DNA of 64,000 nt, taken from assembly GCF_009451885.1 (NCBI RefSeq), contig NZ_WIAO01000003.1, positions 221,374 through 285,373 on the forward strand. Direction: 5' to 3'. This DNA comes from Glycomyces albidus. Its GTDB lineage: Bacteria > Actinomycetota > Actinomycetes > Mycobacteriales > Micromonosporaceae. A program made the translations under genes and the position numbers. This document shows positions 1 to 14,128 of the stretch, one piece after another (positions within the stretch are counted from its first letter, which is position 1; each line of letters starts with the position of its first letter). Below the pieces are notes generated by a model. The model did not search any database and was not told where the DNA came from. It saw only the letters and a list, made by a program, of their open reading frames with translations.

Positions 1-361
1 TAGGTCATTGGTGAATGGCTCCTTGCGAACGTACTCTGAGAGAGGGGTGCTTGCACGGGATGGGCACCGTGCGATATGGGATCACTCTAACCACCCGTAT
101 CCACCGGCCCGCACGGCCCGCCCCCGACCGATCCGCTGTTACAACACCATTACGCGTCCGTTGCGCTCGACCTGAGCGCGCGTTCAGAAAAACGGCGCGA
201 CCTGCTCGGATCGTAGGACGATGGTGTCCGCCAGATGAGCGATGCATTACACTCGGCTGACACTTTGCATTCTCTCGGGCCGACGTCGTCCCGTATGAAA
301 CACCGCTGTGCTCCGGCGACCCCACACTGCTGCGAGCGCTCGACGACGAAGGAGGCCACGG
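1..361. other. Gene-free leader region upstream of gltB
   Basis: No convincing gene is visible here on either strand; the open frames are short or are shadows of gltB. The stretch should hold the gltBD promoter and 5' leader, but I see no clear -35/-10 pair. The only solid signal is the AAGGAGG ribosome binding site at its 3' end. Confidence 0.6.
349..355 (+). promoter_or_regulatory. Ribosome binding site that fixes the gltB start
   Basis: AAGGAGG lies six bases before a TTG at 362. It selects that TTG over the upstream in-frame GTG at 308. The GTG start would add an 18-residue arginine-rich stretch with no ribosome binding site. Confidence 0.75.
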
Positions 362-4832
<4,471 letters not shown>

Positions 4833-4840
<8 letters not shown>

Positions 4841-6302
4841 CCCCAGCGGATTCCTCGAGCACCAGCGCGAGGTGCCGAAGAAGCGCCCGATCCCGGTGCG
4901 CATCCTCGACAACCGCGAGGTGTACACCCGCACGACGAACGAGCTGGTGAAGGCTCAGGCGTCGCGCTGCATGGACTGCGGCATCCCGTTCTGCCACAAC
5001 GGGTGCCCCCTCGGGAACCGGATTCCCGAGTGGAACGACCTGGCCCGCACCGACCGGTGGGGCGCGGCGATCGAGCAGCTGCACGCGACGAACAACTTCC
5101 CGGAGTTCACCGGGCGGCTGTGCCCGGCGCCGTGCGAGGCCGCGTGCGTGCTCGGCATCGGGGACGACCCGGTGACGATCAAGAACATCGAGGTCGAGAT
5201 CATCGACCGGGCCTTCGACGACGGCAACGTCGAGCCGCGCCCGGCCGCGTTCGCGACCGGCAAGTCGGTGGCGGTCGTCGGCTCCGGCCCGGCCGGCCTG
5301 GCCGCGGCCCAGCAGCTCGCCCGCGCGGGCCATTCGGTGACGGTGTACGAGCGCGACGACGCCCCCGGCGGGCTCCTGCGCTACGGCATCCCGGACTTCA
5401 AGCTGGAGAAGCACCACATCGACCGCCGCGTGGCCCAGATGGAGGCCGAGGGCGTCGAGTTCCTGTGCGACGTGAACGTCGGCGTCGACTTGAGCGCCGC
5501 CGATCTGCGCGAGCGCCACGACGCGGTGGTGCTGGCCGTGGGCGCGCTCGAGGGCCGCGAGACCGACCAGCCCGGCCGCGAGCTCGCGGGGATCCACCAG
5601 GCGATGGAGCACCTGGTGGGCGCCAACCAGGTGGTGGCGGGCAAGGCCCCGTTCGCGCCGATCGACGCCAAGGGCAAGCACGTGGTCATCATCGGCGGCG
5701 GCGACACCGGCGCGGACTGCCTGGGCGTGGCCCACCGGCAGGGCGCGGCCTCGGTCCGCCAGCTCGACCTGTACCCGATGCCGCCGGCCGACCGGGATGC
5801 CGAGAAGGACCCGTGGCCGACCTGGCCGGTCATCGTCCGCAACTACCCGGCCCACGAAGAGGGCGGGGAGCGCGACTACGGTTCGGCCGCGGCCGAGTTC
5901 ATCGGCGACCAGCACGGGCACGTCCGCCAGATGCGCCTGTCCGAGGTCCGGGTCGACAAGTCCCAGGGCCGCCGCGACGTGATCCCGGTGCCGGGCACCG
6001 AGCGGGTCGTCCCCGCGGACCTGGTCCTGCTGGCGATCGGCTTCGCCGGGACCGAGGACCAGCCGCTGCTGCGGCAGCTCGGCATCGAACGGACGCGGCG
6101 CAACGTGATCGACTGCGGCGAGGACTGGCAGACGGACGCGCCCGGCGTGTTCGTCGCGGGGGACGCCCACCGGGGCGCCTCGCTCATCGTGTGGGCGATC
6201 GCCGAGGGCCGCGCCGCGGCCGCCGCGGCGCACCGCTACCTCGGCGGCCAGACGGCGCTTCCGGCGCCCGTCACCGCGTCCGCACAGCCGCTCGCGGCAT
6301 AA
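4833..6302 (+). CDS. gltD: Glutamate synthase (NADPH) small subunit
   Basis: The beta subunit of GOGAT, 489 residues, normal length. It takes electrons from NADPH through FAD and passes them to iron-sulfur clusters for GltB. The N-terminal cysteine-rich ferredoxin-like segment is visible: CMDCGIPFC from residue 46, and a second group, CPAPCEAAC. Then come an FAD-binding dinucleotide fold ([15 protein letters not shown], about residues 147-161) and an NADPH-binding fold ([11 protein letters not shown], about 287-297). The ATG lies inside the 3' end of gltB. A strong hairpin follows the stop codon and probably ends the operon. Confidence 0.97.
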
Positions 6303-6395
6303 ATGCAATAGGCGGAATTGAGCGCAGTAAATGCGTTGGGGCGCGCGTGCCCCGGACGCACTGCGCTCAATTCCGCCTACGCTCTTTTTGCATTT
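6301..6395 (+). terminator. Long nested hairpin after gltD
   Basis: A perfect 20-bp inverted repeat (6309-6328 with 6360-6379) is bordered by AAATGCAA (6301-6308) and TTGCATTT (6388-6395). It encloses smaller stems, GGGGC/GCCCC and TGCGT/ACGCA. Five T residues (6385-6389) follow the main stem, as in an intrinsic terminator. The size and the bordering repeat are more than a terminator needs, so a small mobile (MITE-like) element is an alternative. Confidence 0.7.
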
Positions 6396-6456
6396 CCGGT
6401 GCGGTGAATTCCAGCTCTCAACTGCGGTGACCCCGTGAGTGCGAGTGAGCGTCCGA

Positions 6457-6462
6457 TATAAC
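6457..6462 (+). promoter_or_regulatory. Possible -10 box for leaderless pyk transcript
   Basis: TATAAC ends eight bases before the pyk GTG, which would put transcription start at or next to the start codon. No good Shine-Dalgarno sequence precedes the GTG, and leaderless mRNAs are common in Actinobacteria. The -35 region is not recognisable. Confidence 0.35.
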
Positions 6463-6470
6463 ATCGCAGG

Positions 6471-7880
6471 GTGACTCGTAGAGCTAAAATCGTCTGCACC
6501 ATCGGGCCTGCGACCGCCACGCCCGAGCGCATGGCCGGCCTGATCGACGCTGGTATGAACGTCGCCCGCATGAACTTCTCCCACGGCGCCCAAGCCGACC
6601 ACGAGGCCGTGTACCAGATGGTGCGCGAGGCCGCCGCGGCCGCCGGGAAGCCCGTCGCGATCCTCGCCGACATGCAGGGCCCCAAGATCCGCCTCGGCAC
6701 CTTCGCCAACGGCTCGGAGCAGTGGAACGCCGGCGACCGGATCAAGATCACCTCCGACGACGTCGAGGGCACCCACGACCGCGTCTCCTGCACGTACAAG
6801 AAGCTGCCGGGCGAGGTCTCCAAGGGCGACCGCCTCCTGGTCGACGACGGCAAGCTGGCGCTCGAAGTGCTCGGCGCCGACGACACCGACGTGGAGTGCC
6901 TGGTCGTCGAGGGCGGCCCGGTCTCGAACAACAAGGGCCTGTCCCTGCCGAACGTGGCGATCTCCGTCCCGGCGCTGTCCGAGAAGGACATCTCGGACAT
7001 GAAGTTCGCCCTGAACCTCGGCGTGGACCTCATCGCGATGTCGTTCGTGCGCACCCCCGACGACGTGCGCCTGGGCCACAAGGTCATGGACGAGGTCGGC
7101 GTGCGCCGCCCGATCATCGCGAAGGTCGAGAAGCCCGAGGCCGTCGCGCGCCTCGAGGAGATCGTCCTGGCCTTCGACGGCGTCATGGTCGCCCGCGGCG
7201 ACCTGGGCGTCGAGATGCCCCTCGACGAGGTCCCGATCGTGCAGAAGGAGATCGTGCGCCTCTGCCGCGAGAACGCGAAGCCGGTCATCGTCGCCACCCA
7301 GATGCTCGACTCGATGATCGAGAACGCGCGCCCGACCCGCGCCGAGGTCTCCGACGTCGCCAACGCGGTCCTCGACGGCACCGACGCCGTGATGCTCTCC
7401 GGCGAGACCTCGGTCGGCAAGTACCCGATCGGCACCGTCCGGACCATGGCGAAGATCGTGGAGACCACCGAGTGCGGCCCCATCGGCCTGCGCGAGCTGC
7501 TCCACGACCCGAAGACGAAGTCCGGCGCGGTCACCCACGCGGCGGCGGAGATCGCCGACGCGATCGGCGCGAAGGCCCTCGTCGCGTTCACCCAGACCGG
7601 TGACACCGTCAAGCGCCTGGCCCGCCTCAAGCCGGACCGCCCGATCTACGGCCTGACCCCGATCGAGTCGGTCCGCAACCAGATGGCCCTCTCGTGGGGC
7701 ACCGACTCGTACCTGGTCGAGCACGTCGACCACACCGACCAGATGTTCCAGCTCGTCGACAAGACCCTGCAGGAGCACCACCTGGCCGCTCCCGGCGACC
7801 TCGTCGTCATCGTGGCGGGCACCCCGGCGGGCACGCCGGGTTCGACCAACACGGTCCGGGTCCACCAGATCGGCTCGTAG
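6471..7880 (+). CDS. pyk: Pyruvate kinase
   Basis: Transfers phosphate from phosphoenolpyruvate to ADP, the last step of glycolysis, in the cytoplasm. The 469-residue protein is full length. Visible motifs include the N-terminal RAKIVCTIGPAT, NFSHG, the substrate-loop motif ADMQGPKIRLG, the VEKPEA segment, MVARGDLGVE and ATQMLDSMIENARPTRAE. The C-terminal allosteric domain (about residues 340-469) is present. The start is GTG. The next gene begins on the base after the stop, suggesting a two-gene transcript with tesB. Confidence 0.97.
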   Translation: MTRRAKIVCTIGPATATPERMAGLIDAGMNVARMNFSHGAQADHEAVYQMVREAAAAAGKPVAILADMQGPKIRLGTFANGSEQWNAGDRIKITSDDVEGTHDRVSCTYKKLPGEVSKGDRLLVDDGKLALEVLGADDTDVECLVVEGGPVSNNKGLSLPNVAISVPALSEKDISDMKFALNLGVDLIAMSFVRTPDDVRLGHKVMDEVGVRRPIIAKVEKPEAVARLEEIVLAFDGVMVARGDLGVEMPLDEVPIVQKEIVRLCRENAKPVIVATQMLDSMIENARPTRAEVSDVANAVLDGTDAVMLSGETSVGKYPIGTVRTMAKIVETTECGPIGLRELLHDPKTKSGAVTHAAAEIADAIGAKALVAFTQTGDTVKRLARLKPDRPIYGLTPIESVRNQMALSWGTDSYLVEHVDHTDQMFQLVDKTLQEHHLAAPGDLVVIVAGTPAGTPGSTNTVRVHQIGS

Positions 7881-8774
7881 ATGGTCGAGGTCCTCGTGGG
7901 ACAGGACGCCGTGGACTCGCTCCTCGGCGTCCTGGACCTGGAGCGCATCGACACCGGCCTGTTCCGCGGGCCGCGCGCCGAGGTCGGCCTCCAGCGGGTC
8001 TTCGGCGGCCAGGTCGCCGGCCAGGCCCTGGTCGCGGCCGGGCGCACCGTCCCGGCCGACCGCCGGGTCCACTCGCTGCACGGCTACTTCGTGCGCCCGG
8101 GCGACTCCACCAAGCCGATCATCTACCAGGTCGAGAACATCCGCGACGGCCGCTCCTTCTCGGTGCGCCGCACGGTCGCCCTCCAGGGCGGGCAGATGAT
8201 CTTCTTCATGTCGGCGTCGTTCCACACCGGCGAGCCGGGCCTGGAGCACACCGACCCGGCCCCGGACGACCTGCCGGACCCCGAGTCGATCCCGCCCCTG
8301 AGCGAGCAGCTCAAGTCGCACCCGGACCGGCTCGGCATGTGGGCGCGCGTGCCCCGGCCGATCGACGTGCGGTACATCGGCGGCTCGGGCTTCTCCGCCT
8401 CCGGCGAGCGCCCGGCCCTGGAGCGGCAGCGGGTGTGGATGAAGGCCGACGGGGTCCTCCCGGACGACCCGCTCATCCACATCTGCGTCCTGACGTACGC
8501 CTCCGACCTGACGCTGCTGGACTCGGTCCTGTCCCGCCACGGCGCGGTGTGGGGCCCCGGCGGCTACCTCGGGACGAGCCTGGACCACGCGCTGTGGTTC
8601 CACCGGCCGTTCCGGTTCGACGACTGGATCCTCTACGACTCGGTCTCCCCGACCGCGGCCGACGGCCGCGGCCTGGCCCAGGGCCGGTTCTTCGACGCCT
8701 CGGGCGTGCACATCGCCTCCGCGACCCAGGAGGGCCTGCTGCGGCAGACCCCCGAATCCCCCGGCGTTCCGTAG
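7881..8774 (+). CDS. tesB: Acyl-CoA thioesterase II (TesB type)
   Basis: Hydrolyses acyl-CoA to free fatty acid and CoA. At 297 residues it matches the double-hotdog TesB family. The N-terminal hotdog carries VFGGQVAGQALVAA and HSLHGYFVRPGD; the second carries DWILYDSVSPTAADGRGLAQG, a segment typical of TesB, followed by a FFDASGVHIAS strand. The ATG follows the pyk stop directly with no spacer, so translation probably depends on ribosomes finishing pyk. A strong hairpin follows about 100 bases downstream. Confidence 0.92.
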   Translation: MVEVLVGQDAVDSLLGVLDLERIDTGLFRGPRAEVGLQRVFGGQVAGQALVAAGRTVPADRRVHSLHGYFVRPGDSTKPIIYQVENIRDGRSFSVRRTVALQGGQMIFFMSASFHTGEPGLEHTDPAPDDLPDPESIPPLSEQLKSHPDRLGMWARVPRPIDVRYIGGSGFSASGERPALERQRVWMKADGVLPDDPLIHICVLTYASDLTLLDSVLSRHGAVWGPGGYLGTSLDHALWFHRPFRFDDWILYDSVSPTAADGRGLAQGRFFDASGVHIASATQEGLLRQTPESPGVP

Positions 8775-8870
8775 CGGCGGGGTCCCGTAGCGGCCCGGTC
8801 TTGAAGCGACCCCGTCCCGTGGCGGCCCGGTCGCGGCGTCCCGCAGATCAGGACGCCCTTCACCGACAGT

Positions 8871-8917
8871 GACCGACCCCCTTGAGACCGATTTCACCGG
8901 TTTCAAGGGGGTCGGTC
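8871..8917. terminator. Hairpin terminator after tesB
   Basis: Perfect 15-bp arms (8871-8885 and 8903-8917), with an ACCG/CGGT extension inside. There is no T-run, as is usual in actinobacterial terminators. The rest of 8775-9034 holds no gene; short GTAGCGGC-like repeats precede the hairpin. Confidence 0.75.
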
Positions 8918-9034
8918 CTGGTAATAGGTGAATGTTATGGTCGGCGTTCGTCCCCGGTACCGACCCCCATCGTCCGCGCCGGTCTTGCCCGACCGGCGAG
9001 TCCCTGCCCGGAGCACATTGCGGAGACCGAATAG

Positions 9035-11215
9035 ATGCGTCTGACCAACGCGGAGCCAACGGCGACGCCCTCGGGCGGAGCCCCCATACAGGAAGCGGCC
9101 GACCCACCGGCCGCGCGAGCGAAGACCCCCAGTGCGCGCCCCAGCCACTGGAGACCGGACATCGAGGGCCTCAGGGCCCTGGCCGTCGGCGCCGTCATCG
9201 CGGCGCACATCGGCTTCCCTTACGCAGCGGGCGGTTTCACCGGCGTCGACGTCTTCTTCGTCATCTCCGGCTTCCTCATCACCTCCCTGCTGCTGCGCGA
9301 GATGGACCGGACCGGCCGGATCTCGATCGCCGGCTTCTACGCCCGCCGCGCCGTGCGCCTGCTGCCCGCCGCCGCCATCGTCCTCGCCGCGACGCTCGCG
9401 GCGGCCTGGATGTGGCTGCCGCGCACCCGCCTGCCCGACATCGCCACCGACGCCGCGGCCGCCGCGCTCAACGTCGTCAACATCCGCCTCGCCCGCGAAG
9501 GCACCGACTACCTCAACGCCGACGCCGCCCCCTCACCGCTCCAGCACTTCTGGTCCCTCGCGGTCGAGGAGCAGTTCTACATCGTCTGGCCGCTGCTGCT
9601 GCTCGCGGTCGCCCTCCTCGCCCGCCGCATCTGGGGCGGGCGCTTCGCGAACGCCGGCCACCTGCGCCGGCGCCGCACCGCCCTCGTCGCGATCGTCCTG
9701 ATCGCCGTCGGCGCCGGCTCGCTCTACCTCAGCGCCACGCGGTCCGACCCCGACCCCGTCTGGTCCTACTTCGGCATCCACACGCGCGCATGGGAACTCG
9801 CCGCCGGCGCGGGCGTCGCCGTGGCCGCGGACCGCCTGCGCCGGCTCCCGGCCTGGGCCGCCGCGCCGCTCTCGTGGGCCGGCCTCGGCCTCGTCGTCGC
9901 CTCCGTGCTCCTCATCGACGAGCGCACCACCTTCCCCGGCACCGCCGCGGCCCTCCCCGTCGCCGGCACCGCGCTCGTCATCGCCGCCGGCTGCGCCCCG
10001 CACCGCTTCGGCGCCACCGCCCTCCTCGGCATCGCACCGGCCCAGTACGTCGGGAAGATCTCCTACGGCCTGTACCTGTGGCACTGGCCGCTGATCATGA
10101 TCGGCCCCGCGATCCTCGGCCTCGGCGAGCCGCGCCTGCGCCACTACCTGCTGCTCATGGCCGCCGCGTTCATCCTCGCCGTCGTCACGTTCCATTTGGT
10201 GGAGAACCCGATCCGCACCCGCCGCTCGCTCGTCCAGGTGCCCTCGCGGGCGCTCGCCATGGGCGGCGGGCTCATCACCGCCGCGCTGGCCCTGTCGATC
10301 CTGGCCTCGCTCCAGCCGATGCCGGTCGCCTCCAACGAGGAGGCCGCCGAGATCACCGGCAACGACTCGACCGTGTGGGAGCTCCTCGACGACTCCTCCG
10401 ACGTCGACACCGTCCCGGTGAACCTCACCCCGTCCATCGAGGACGCCACCTTGGACACGCCGGCGCTGTACGAGGACGGCTGCCAGGTCGACCGCGACGA
10501 CCCGAACGTGAACGAGGACTGCTGGTACGGCGACCCCGACGGCGAGAAGACCGTCGTCCTGTTCGGCGACTCCCATGCCGCCCAGTGGTTCCCGGCGCTC
10601 AACCAGGTCGCCGAGGCGTCGGGCTGGCGGCTGCTGGTCATGACCAAGTCGAACTGCTCGGTCCCCGAGGTCGACACGTACGACCCGGTCCTCGAGCGCG
10701 AGTACACCGAGTGCCCCGAGTGGAAGGACGGCGTCTTCGACCTGCTCGAGGAGGTCGAGCCCGACGTGGTCGTCGCGACCGCGCTCGACGAGAAGGAGAT
10801 CATCGCCGACGACCCCGCCCAGGCGTGGACGGACGGCTGGGTCGCGTCGGTCGAACGCCTCCAGGACACCGGCGCCGAGGTCTACTACCTCGCCGACTCT
10901 CCCGACGTCGGCAACAACGTCCCCGACTGCCTCGGCAGCAACCCCCAGAACGCCAGCGTCTGCGTCGGCGACCTCGACGAGTCCGTCATCGATCCCGAAC
11001 GGCGCGAGGCGACCATCGAGGCGGTCGCCGACGCCGGCGCCGAAGTGGTCGACCCGATCCCGTGGCTCTGCGACGTCGAGCAGGGCACCTGCCCGGTCGT
11101 CGTCGGCAACCTCCTGGTCTACCGCGACTCCAACCACTTGACCGCCCGCTTCGTCGCCGAACTCATCCCGCAGCTCGCGACCGCGATCCCGCTCGAACCC
11201 GCCCAGTCGCAGTAA
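9035..11215 (+). CDS. Acyltransferase 3 family membrane protein with C-terminal SGNH domain
   Basis: An OafA/PatB-like O-acyltransferase of 726 residues that probably acylates a cell-surface polysaccharide or glycolipid. A cytoplasmic proline-rich N-terminus of about 38 residues precedes the AT3 membrane domain (about 40-410, around ten hydrophobic segments). The R-x10-H motif (R48, H59) and SLAVEEQFYIVWPL are visible. An extracytoplasmic SGNH domain follows (about 500-720), with FGDSHAAQW (Ser513) and DSNHLT (Asp698, His701). By analogy the membrane part brings the acyl group across and the SGNH part transfers it; the acceptor is unknown. The gene is alone between two terminators. Confidence 0.9.
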   Translation: MRLTNAEPTATPSGGAPIQEAADPPAARAKTPSARPSHWRPDIEGLRALAVGAVIAAHIGFPYAAGGFTGVDVFFVISGFLITSLLLREMDRTGRISIAGFYARRAVRLLPAAAIVLAATLAAAWMWLPRTRLPDIATDAAAAALNVVNIRLAREGTDYLNADAAPSPLQHFWSLAVEEQFYIVWPLLLLAVALLARRIWGGRFANAGHLRRRRTALVAIVLIAVGAGSLYLSATRSDPDPVWSYFGIHTRAWELAAGAGVAVAADRLRRLPAWAAAPLSWAGLGLVVASVLLIDERTTFPGTAAALPVAGTALVIAAGCAPHRFGATALLGIAPAQYVGKISYGLYLWHWPLIMIGPAILGLGEPRLRHYLLLMAAAFILAVVTFHLVENPIRTRRSLVQVPSRALAMGGGLITAALALSILASLQPMPVASNEEAAEITGNDSTVWELLDDSSDVDTVPVNLTPSIEDATLDTPALYEDGCQVDRDDPNVNEDCWYGDPDGEKTVVLFGDSHAAQWFPALNQVAEASGWRLLVMTKSNCSVPEVDTYDPVLEREYTECPEWKDGVFDLLEEVEPDVVVATALDEKEIIADDPAQAWTDGWVASVERLQDTGAEVYYLADSPDVGNNVPDCLGSNPQNASVCVGDLDESVIDPERREATIEAVADAGAEVVDPIPWLCDVEQGTCPVVVGNLLVYRDSNHLTARFVAELIPQLATAIPLEPAQSQ

Positions 11216-11237
11216 CAAACTGCACAGACAGGTCCCC

Positions 11238-11277
11238 GAGGTGAGCCTGCAGCCGGAACCGGCTGTAGGCTCACCTC
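11238..11277. terminator. Hairpin terminator after the acyltransferase gene
   Basis: An 11-bp arm at 11238-11248 pairs perfectly with 11267-11277, and CAGCC/GGCTG extends the stem inside. It starts 23 bases after the acyltransferase stop. Confidence 0.75.
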
Positions 11278-11320
11278 ATTTCCTCAGCGGCACAGTGCAA
11301 GTGGCACATAAGGAGTCACC

Positions 11321-12508
11321 ATGGAGCGCGTCGCGCCCTGGCTCAGGGCCGTCAACACGGTCTTCACCCCCGCCATCGCCGGCCGGCGCAAGAAGGTCGA
11401 CCGCCTCATCGAGCGGGCCGTCCGCGAAGCCGAGGGCCGCACCGGATCCACCGCCCACGGCGAAGAACACTTCGTCGAAGACCTGCGCTTCCTCCTGCGC
11501 TCCTACGCCGACACCCCCGGGCTCACCCCGCTCGGCTGGATCGGCGCCGTCCAGGAGATCACCGACCGCCTCGAGAACCGCCTGCGCATCCGCAAACTCC
11601 ACGCCCTCAACCCCGAGATCGCCGACGAGCGGATCGACCGGCCGATCATCGTCACCGGCGTCCCCCGCACCGGCACCGCCGTCCTCCAGCGCCTCCTCGC
11701 CGCCCCCGCCGGCCACCGCGCGCCCCTGCTCCACGAGCTGATGCACCCCGGCCTCCCGGGCACCCCCGACGAGGACCGCCGCCGCCGCGCCGAACGCGCC
11801 GTCGAGGCCGTGCAGCGGGCCATCCCCAGCTTCAGCGGCATCTACGACATGCACCCCGACCGGCCCGACTCGTGCGTGTGGGTCCTCCCGCACGGCATCG
11901 GGCACCTCGTCCGCGTCCACCCGCCCGGCTACGTCCAGTGGATGCTCGACCGCGACTACACCCCCGACTACCGCTACCTCAAGGAGACGCTCCAGGTCCT
12001 CCAGCACGGCGCCGCCCGCCGCCGCTGGGTCCTGCGCGCCCCCGCGCACCTGTGGAACCTCGGCGCCCTCATGAAGACCTTCCCGGACGCCCAGGTCGTG
12101 TGGACCCACCGCGACCCGGCCGTCGCACTCGCCTCCCTGTGCTCGATGACCGAGACCGCCATGGCCCTCAACACCACCGAGGCCGACCCGAAGGACATCG
12201 GCCGCATGTGGCTGGGGCTGCTGGCCACCGGCGTCGACCGCGCCCGCACCGAACGCTCCCGGCTCCCCGCCTACACCGTCGTCGACGTGCCCTACCGGCA
12301 CCTCACCGGCGAAGCGCGCCACCAGGTCCCGGCGCTCTTCGAGCGCCTCGGCCTCCGATGGGGACCGGACGAGCGCGCCGCCCTCGAGTCCGCGCTCGCC
12401 TCACGCCCCCGCGACCACCGCTACGACCTCGCCCGCTACGGGCTCGGCAGCGCCGAAGTCGACCACGCGCTGGCCGACTACAAGCGCATCTACGGCGCCT
12501 TCCTGTAG
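11321..12508 (+). CDS. Sulfotransferase family protein
   Basis: A 395-residue protein of the PAPS-dependent sulfotransferase superfamily (Sulfotransfer_3-like). The 5'-phosphosulfate loop is visible as PIIVTGVPRTGTAVLQRLL (about residues 108-126). The downstream segment WVLRAPAHLWNLGALMKTFPDAQVVWTHRDP matches the 3'-phosphate-binding region, with a typical T-H-R-D-P. An AAGGAG ribosome binding site precedes the ATG. Family members sulfate lipids, glycolipids or small molecules; the acceptor here cannot be read from the sequence. It is a single gene between a terminator and a convergent GNAT gene. Confidence 0.85.
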   Translation: MERVAPWLRAVNTVFTPAIAGRRKKVDRLIERAVREAEGRTGSTAHGEEHFVEDLRFLLRSYADTPGLTPLGWIGAVQEITDRLENRLRIRKLHALNPEIADERIDRPIIVTGVPRTGTAVLQRLLAAPAGHRAPLLHELMHPGLPGTPDEDRRRRAERAVEAVQRAIPSFSGIYDMHPDRPDSCVWVLPHGIGHLVRVHPPGYVQWMLDRDYTPDYRYLKETLQVLQHGAARRRWVLRAPAHLWNLGALMKTFPDAQVVWTHRDPAVALASLCSMTETAMALNTTEADPKDIGRMWLGLLATGVDRARTERSRLPAYTVVDVPYRHLTGEARHQVPALFERLGLRWGPDERAALESALASRPRDHRYDLARYGLGSAEVDHALADYKRIYGAFL

Positions 12509-12519
12509 CGGTCGGTCCG

Positions 12520-13029
12520 CTACAGCGCCAAGGCGAACGCCTGCAGCCGCACGCCGGGCAGCGGCTCCCAGTCCAGCGCCGGCTCGCGCTCGAACCCGAG
12601 CCGCCGGTAGATCCGGTGCGCGGTCGTCATGGTCTCCTGCGAGCACAGCACGATCCGCTTGGTCCCCGGCTCCGCGCGGGCCCGCTCGACGCACGCGGCG
12701 GCGAGCGCCGAACCGGCGCCGCGCCCGTGCGCGGCCGGGTCGACCGCGAGCATCCGGATCTCGGCGTCGCCCTCGCCGCCGAGCTCCATCAGCGGGCTGC
12801 CCGGGAACGCGACGGTGACGCCGCCGAGGAGCCGGTCGCCGTCGACGGCGACGAGCACCGTCGCGTTCGCGGCGCGTTCGGCCACGTCCCGCAGGTGCGG
12901 CACGTAGTCGTCCTCGAGGCCGCCGATGAGGAACCCGCCGGTGTCGTACGAGCGGACGGTCAGCTCGCCGAGCGCGTCGTATTCGCTCGGAAGCACTTCA
13001 CGGATCTGGAGCACGCTGTCTGAGGTCAC
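12520..13029 (-). CDS. GNAT family N-acetyltransferase
   Basis: A 169-residue acetyltransferase that would move an acetyl group from acetyl-CoA to an unknown amine. The acetyl-CoA-binding motif A is visible as MLAVDPAAHGRGAGSALAAACVERA, with R-G-x-G-S, and a LCSQETMTTAHRIYRRLGFER segment is typical of motif B. I chose the GTG at 13029 (protein beginning VTSDSVLQIREV) because it gives the normal family length. The longer open frame to 13125 adds a basic stretch without family character. It ends 11 bases from the convergent sulfotransferase gene. Confidence 0.82.
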   Translation of the reverse strand: MTSDSVLQIREVLPSEYDALGELTVRSYDTGGFLIGGLEDDYVPHLRDVAERAANATVLVAVDGDRLLGGVTVAFPGSPLMELGGEGDAEIRMLAVDPAAHGRGAGSALAAACVERARAEPGTKRIVLCSQETMTTAHRIYRRLGFEREPALDWEPLPGVRLQAFALAL

Positions 13030-13234
13030 CCCGCGATTGTGCCGCGCGGGACCGCCACCGCACCATCGGTCGACCGACCGGGTGGTGAACCGGAACCCAA
13101 CCCCCCGAACCGATACCGTGAACAACCGGTCACCGGTCCCGCCGCGAGTGAACTAGGATGCACCTCACAGGACGCAGCGTCGCGTCGCCTGTGCGATCCC
13201 CGCGCCGAGTCCGCCACCCCGACAGGACACCCCT

Positions 13235-14128
13235 ATGCCCACCGACGACACCACCGCCGCGATCCGGGAGCTGCGCGACCAGCTCACCGCCCGCAAACCC
13301 GGCGAACCACCGCCGAAGGTCCTCGCCTTCCCCGAGCGCACCGACCTCCTGCGCGACTTCCACGACAAGCTCAGGCGCCGCGCACCCGTCGCGCTCATCA
13401 ACTGCCAGGAGTTCACCGAAGACCCCGTCCCCGACCTCCTCACCGAGATCAAGCGCCAGCTCATGCAGCGCTGCGAGCCCTACCCCCGGCTCCAGTTCCG
13501 CCGCCTCGAGTTCGCGCTCGCCGTCATCGAGCAGTCGATCAACTTCAGGAACCACCGGGCCGCCCAGCGCCAGATCAAGCAGGCCGCCAAATCCACGTTC
13601 GCCCCGAACCCGGTCTCGAACACCGCCGTCGCCGAGGGCGGCGCCGTCCTCGGCCAGGTCGCGCCCGGCGCCGGCGGCATCCCCGCACTCCTCGCCGGGC
13701 TCTACCAGGCGCGCTTCCCCACCCTCTACAGCTTCTACAAATGGTTCGGCCACCGCGACATCGGCGCCCTCGACGAACCCCTCGACTACCTCGCCAACCT
13801 CAACCTCTGGGCCCACCCCCGCGTCACCGGCCCCGCCCGCGACGTCGAACTGCGCCGACGCGACCGCGCCCTCATCGCCGCGTTCCTCGGCGACCTCCGC
13901 TTCGCCTACGGCCGCGGCCGCCTCGCGAAGCAGCAGTGGTACTCCTGCGTCGCCCTGCTGCGCAACGCCGACGCCCACGCCGGCAGGTCCTTCGTCGCCC
14001 GGCTCACCGAGGTCACCGACCGGCTCGACCGCGCCGAAGTCGACCCCGCCCCGTTCCTGGCCGTCACCGACGGCGAACCGCTCGAACCCGCACCCGACGA
14101 CCACCCGCGAGAGGAGCGGCCGCGATGA
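13235..14128 (+). CDS. Conserved NTPase-like protein lacking a P-loop (function unknown)
   Basis: 297 residues, about 33 kDa, no signal peptide or membrane segment. I do not recognise an enzymatic family. The region VLAFPERTDLLRDFHDKLRRRAPVALINC followed by a predicted helix (PDLLTEIKRQLMQ) looks like the core of a STAND-type NTPase module. The place where a GxxGxGK[ST] Walker A would sit instead reads FPERTDLL, so nucleotide binding is probably lost. Residues 130-165 are glycine/alanine-rich; the rest is helical and basic. The stop overlaps the next ATG by four bases (ATGA), so it is translationally coupled to the membrane-anchored binding protein. A shared complex is the simplest inference. 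Confidence 0.6.
   Translation: MPTDDTTAAIRELRDQLTARKPGEPPPKVLAFPERTDLLRDFHDKLRRRAPVALINCQEFTEDPVPDLLTEIKRQLMQRCEPYPRLQFRRLEFALAVIEQSINFRNHRAAQRQIKQAAKSTFAPNPVSNTAVAEGGAVLGQVAPGAGGIPALLAGLYQARFPTLYSFYKWFGHRDIGALDEPLDYLANLNLWAHPRVTGPARDVELRRRDRALIAAFLGDLRFAYGRGRLAKQQWYSCVALLRNADAHAGRSFVARLTEVTDRLDRAEVDPAPFLAVTDGEPLEPAPDDHPREERPR

Noticed and set aside
13130..14104. Minus-strand frame opposite the 13235 gene as the real gene of that stretch
   Set aside because: The plus-strand frame has an ATGA overlap with the next gene and a normal amino-acid composition; the minus frame is Gly/Val/Glu-rich shadow.
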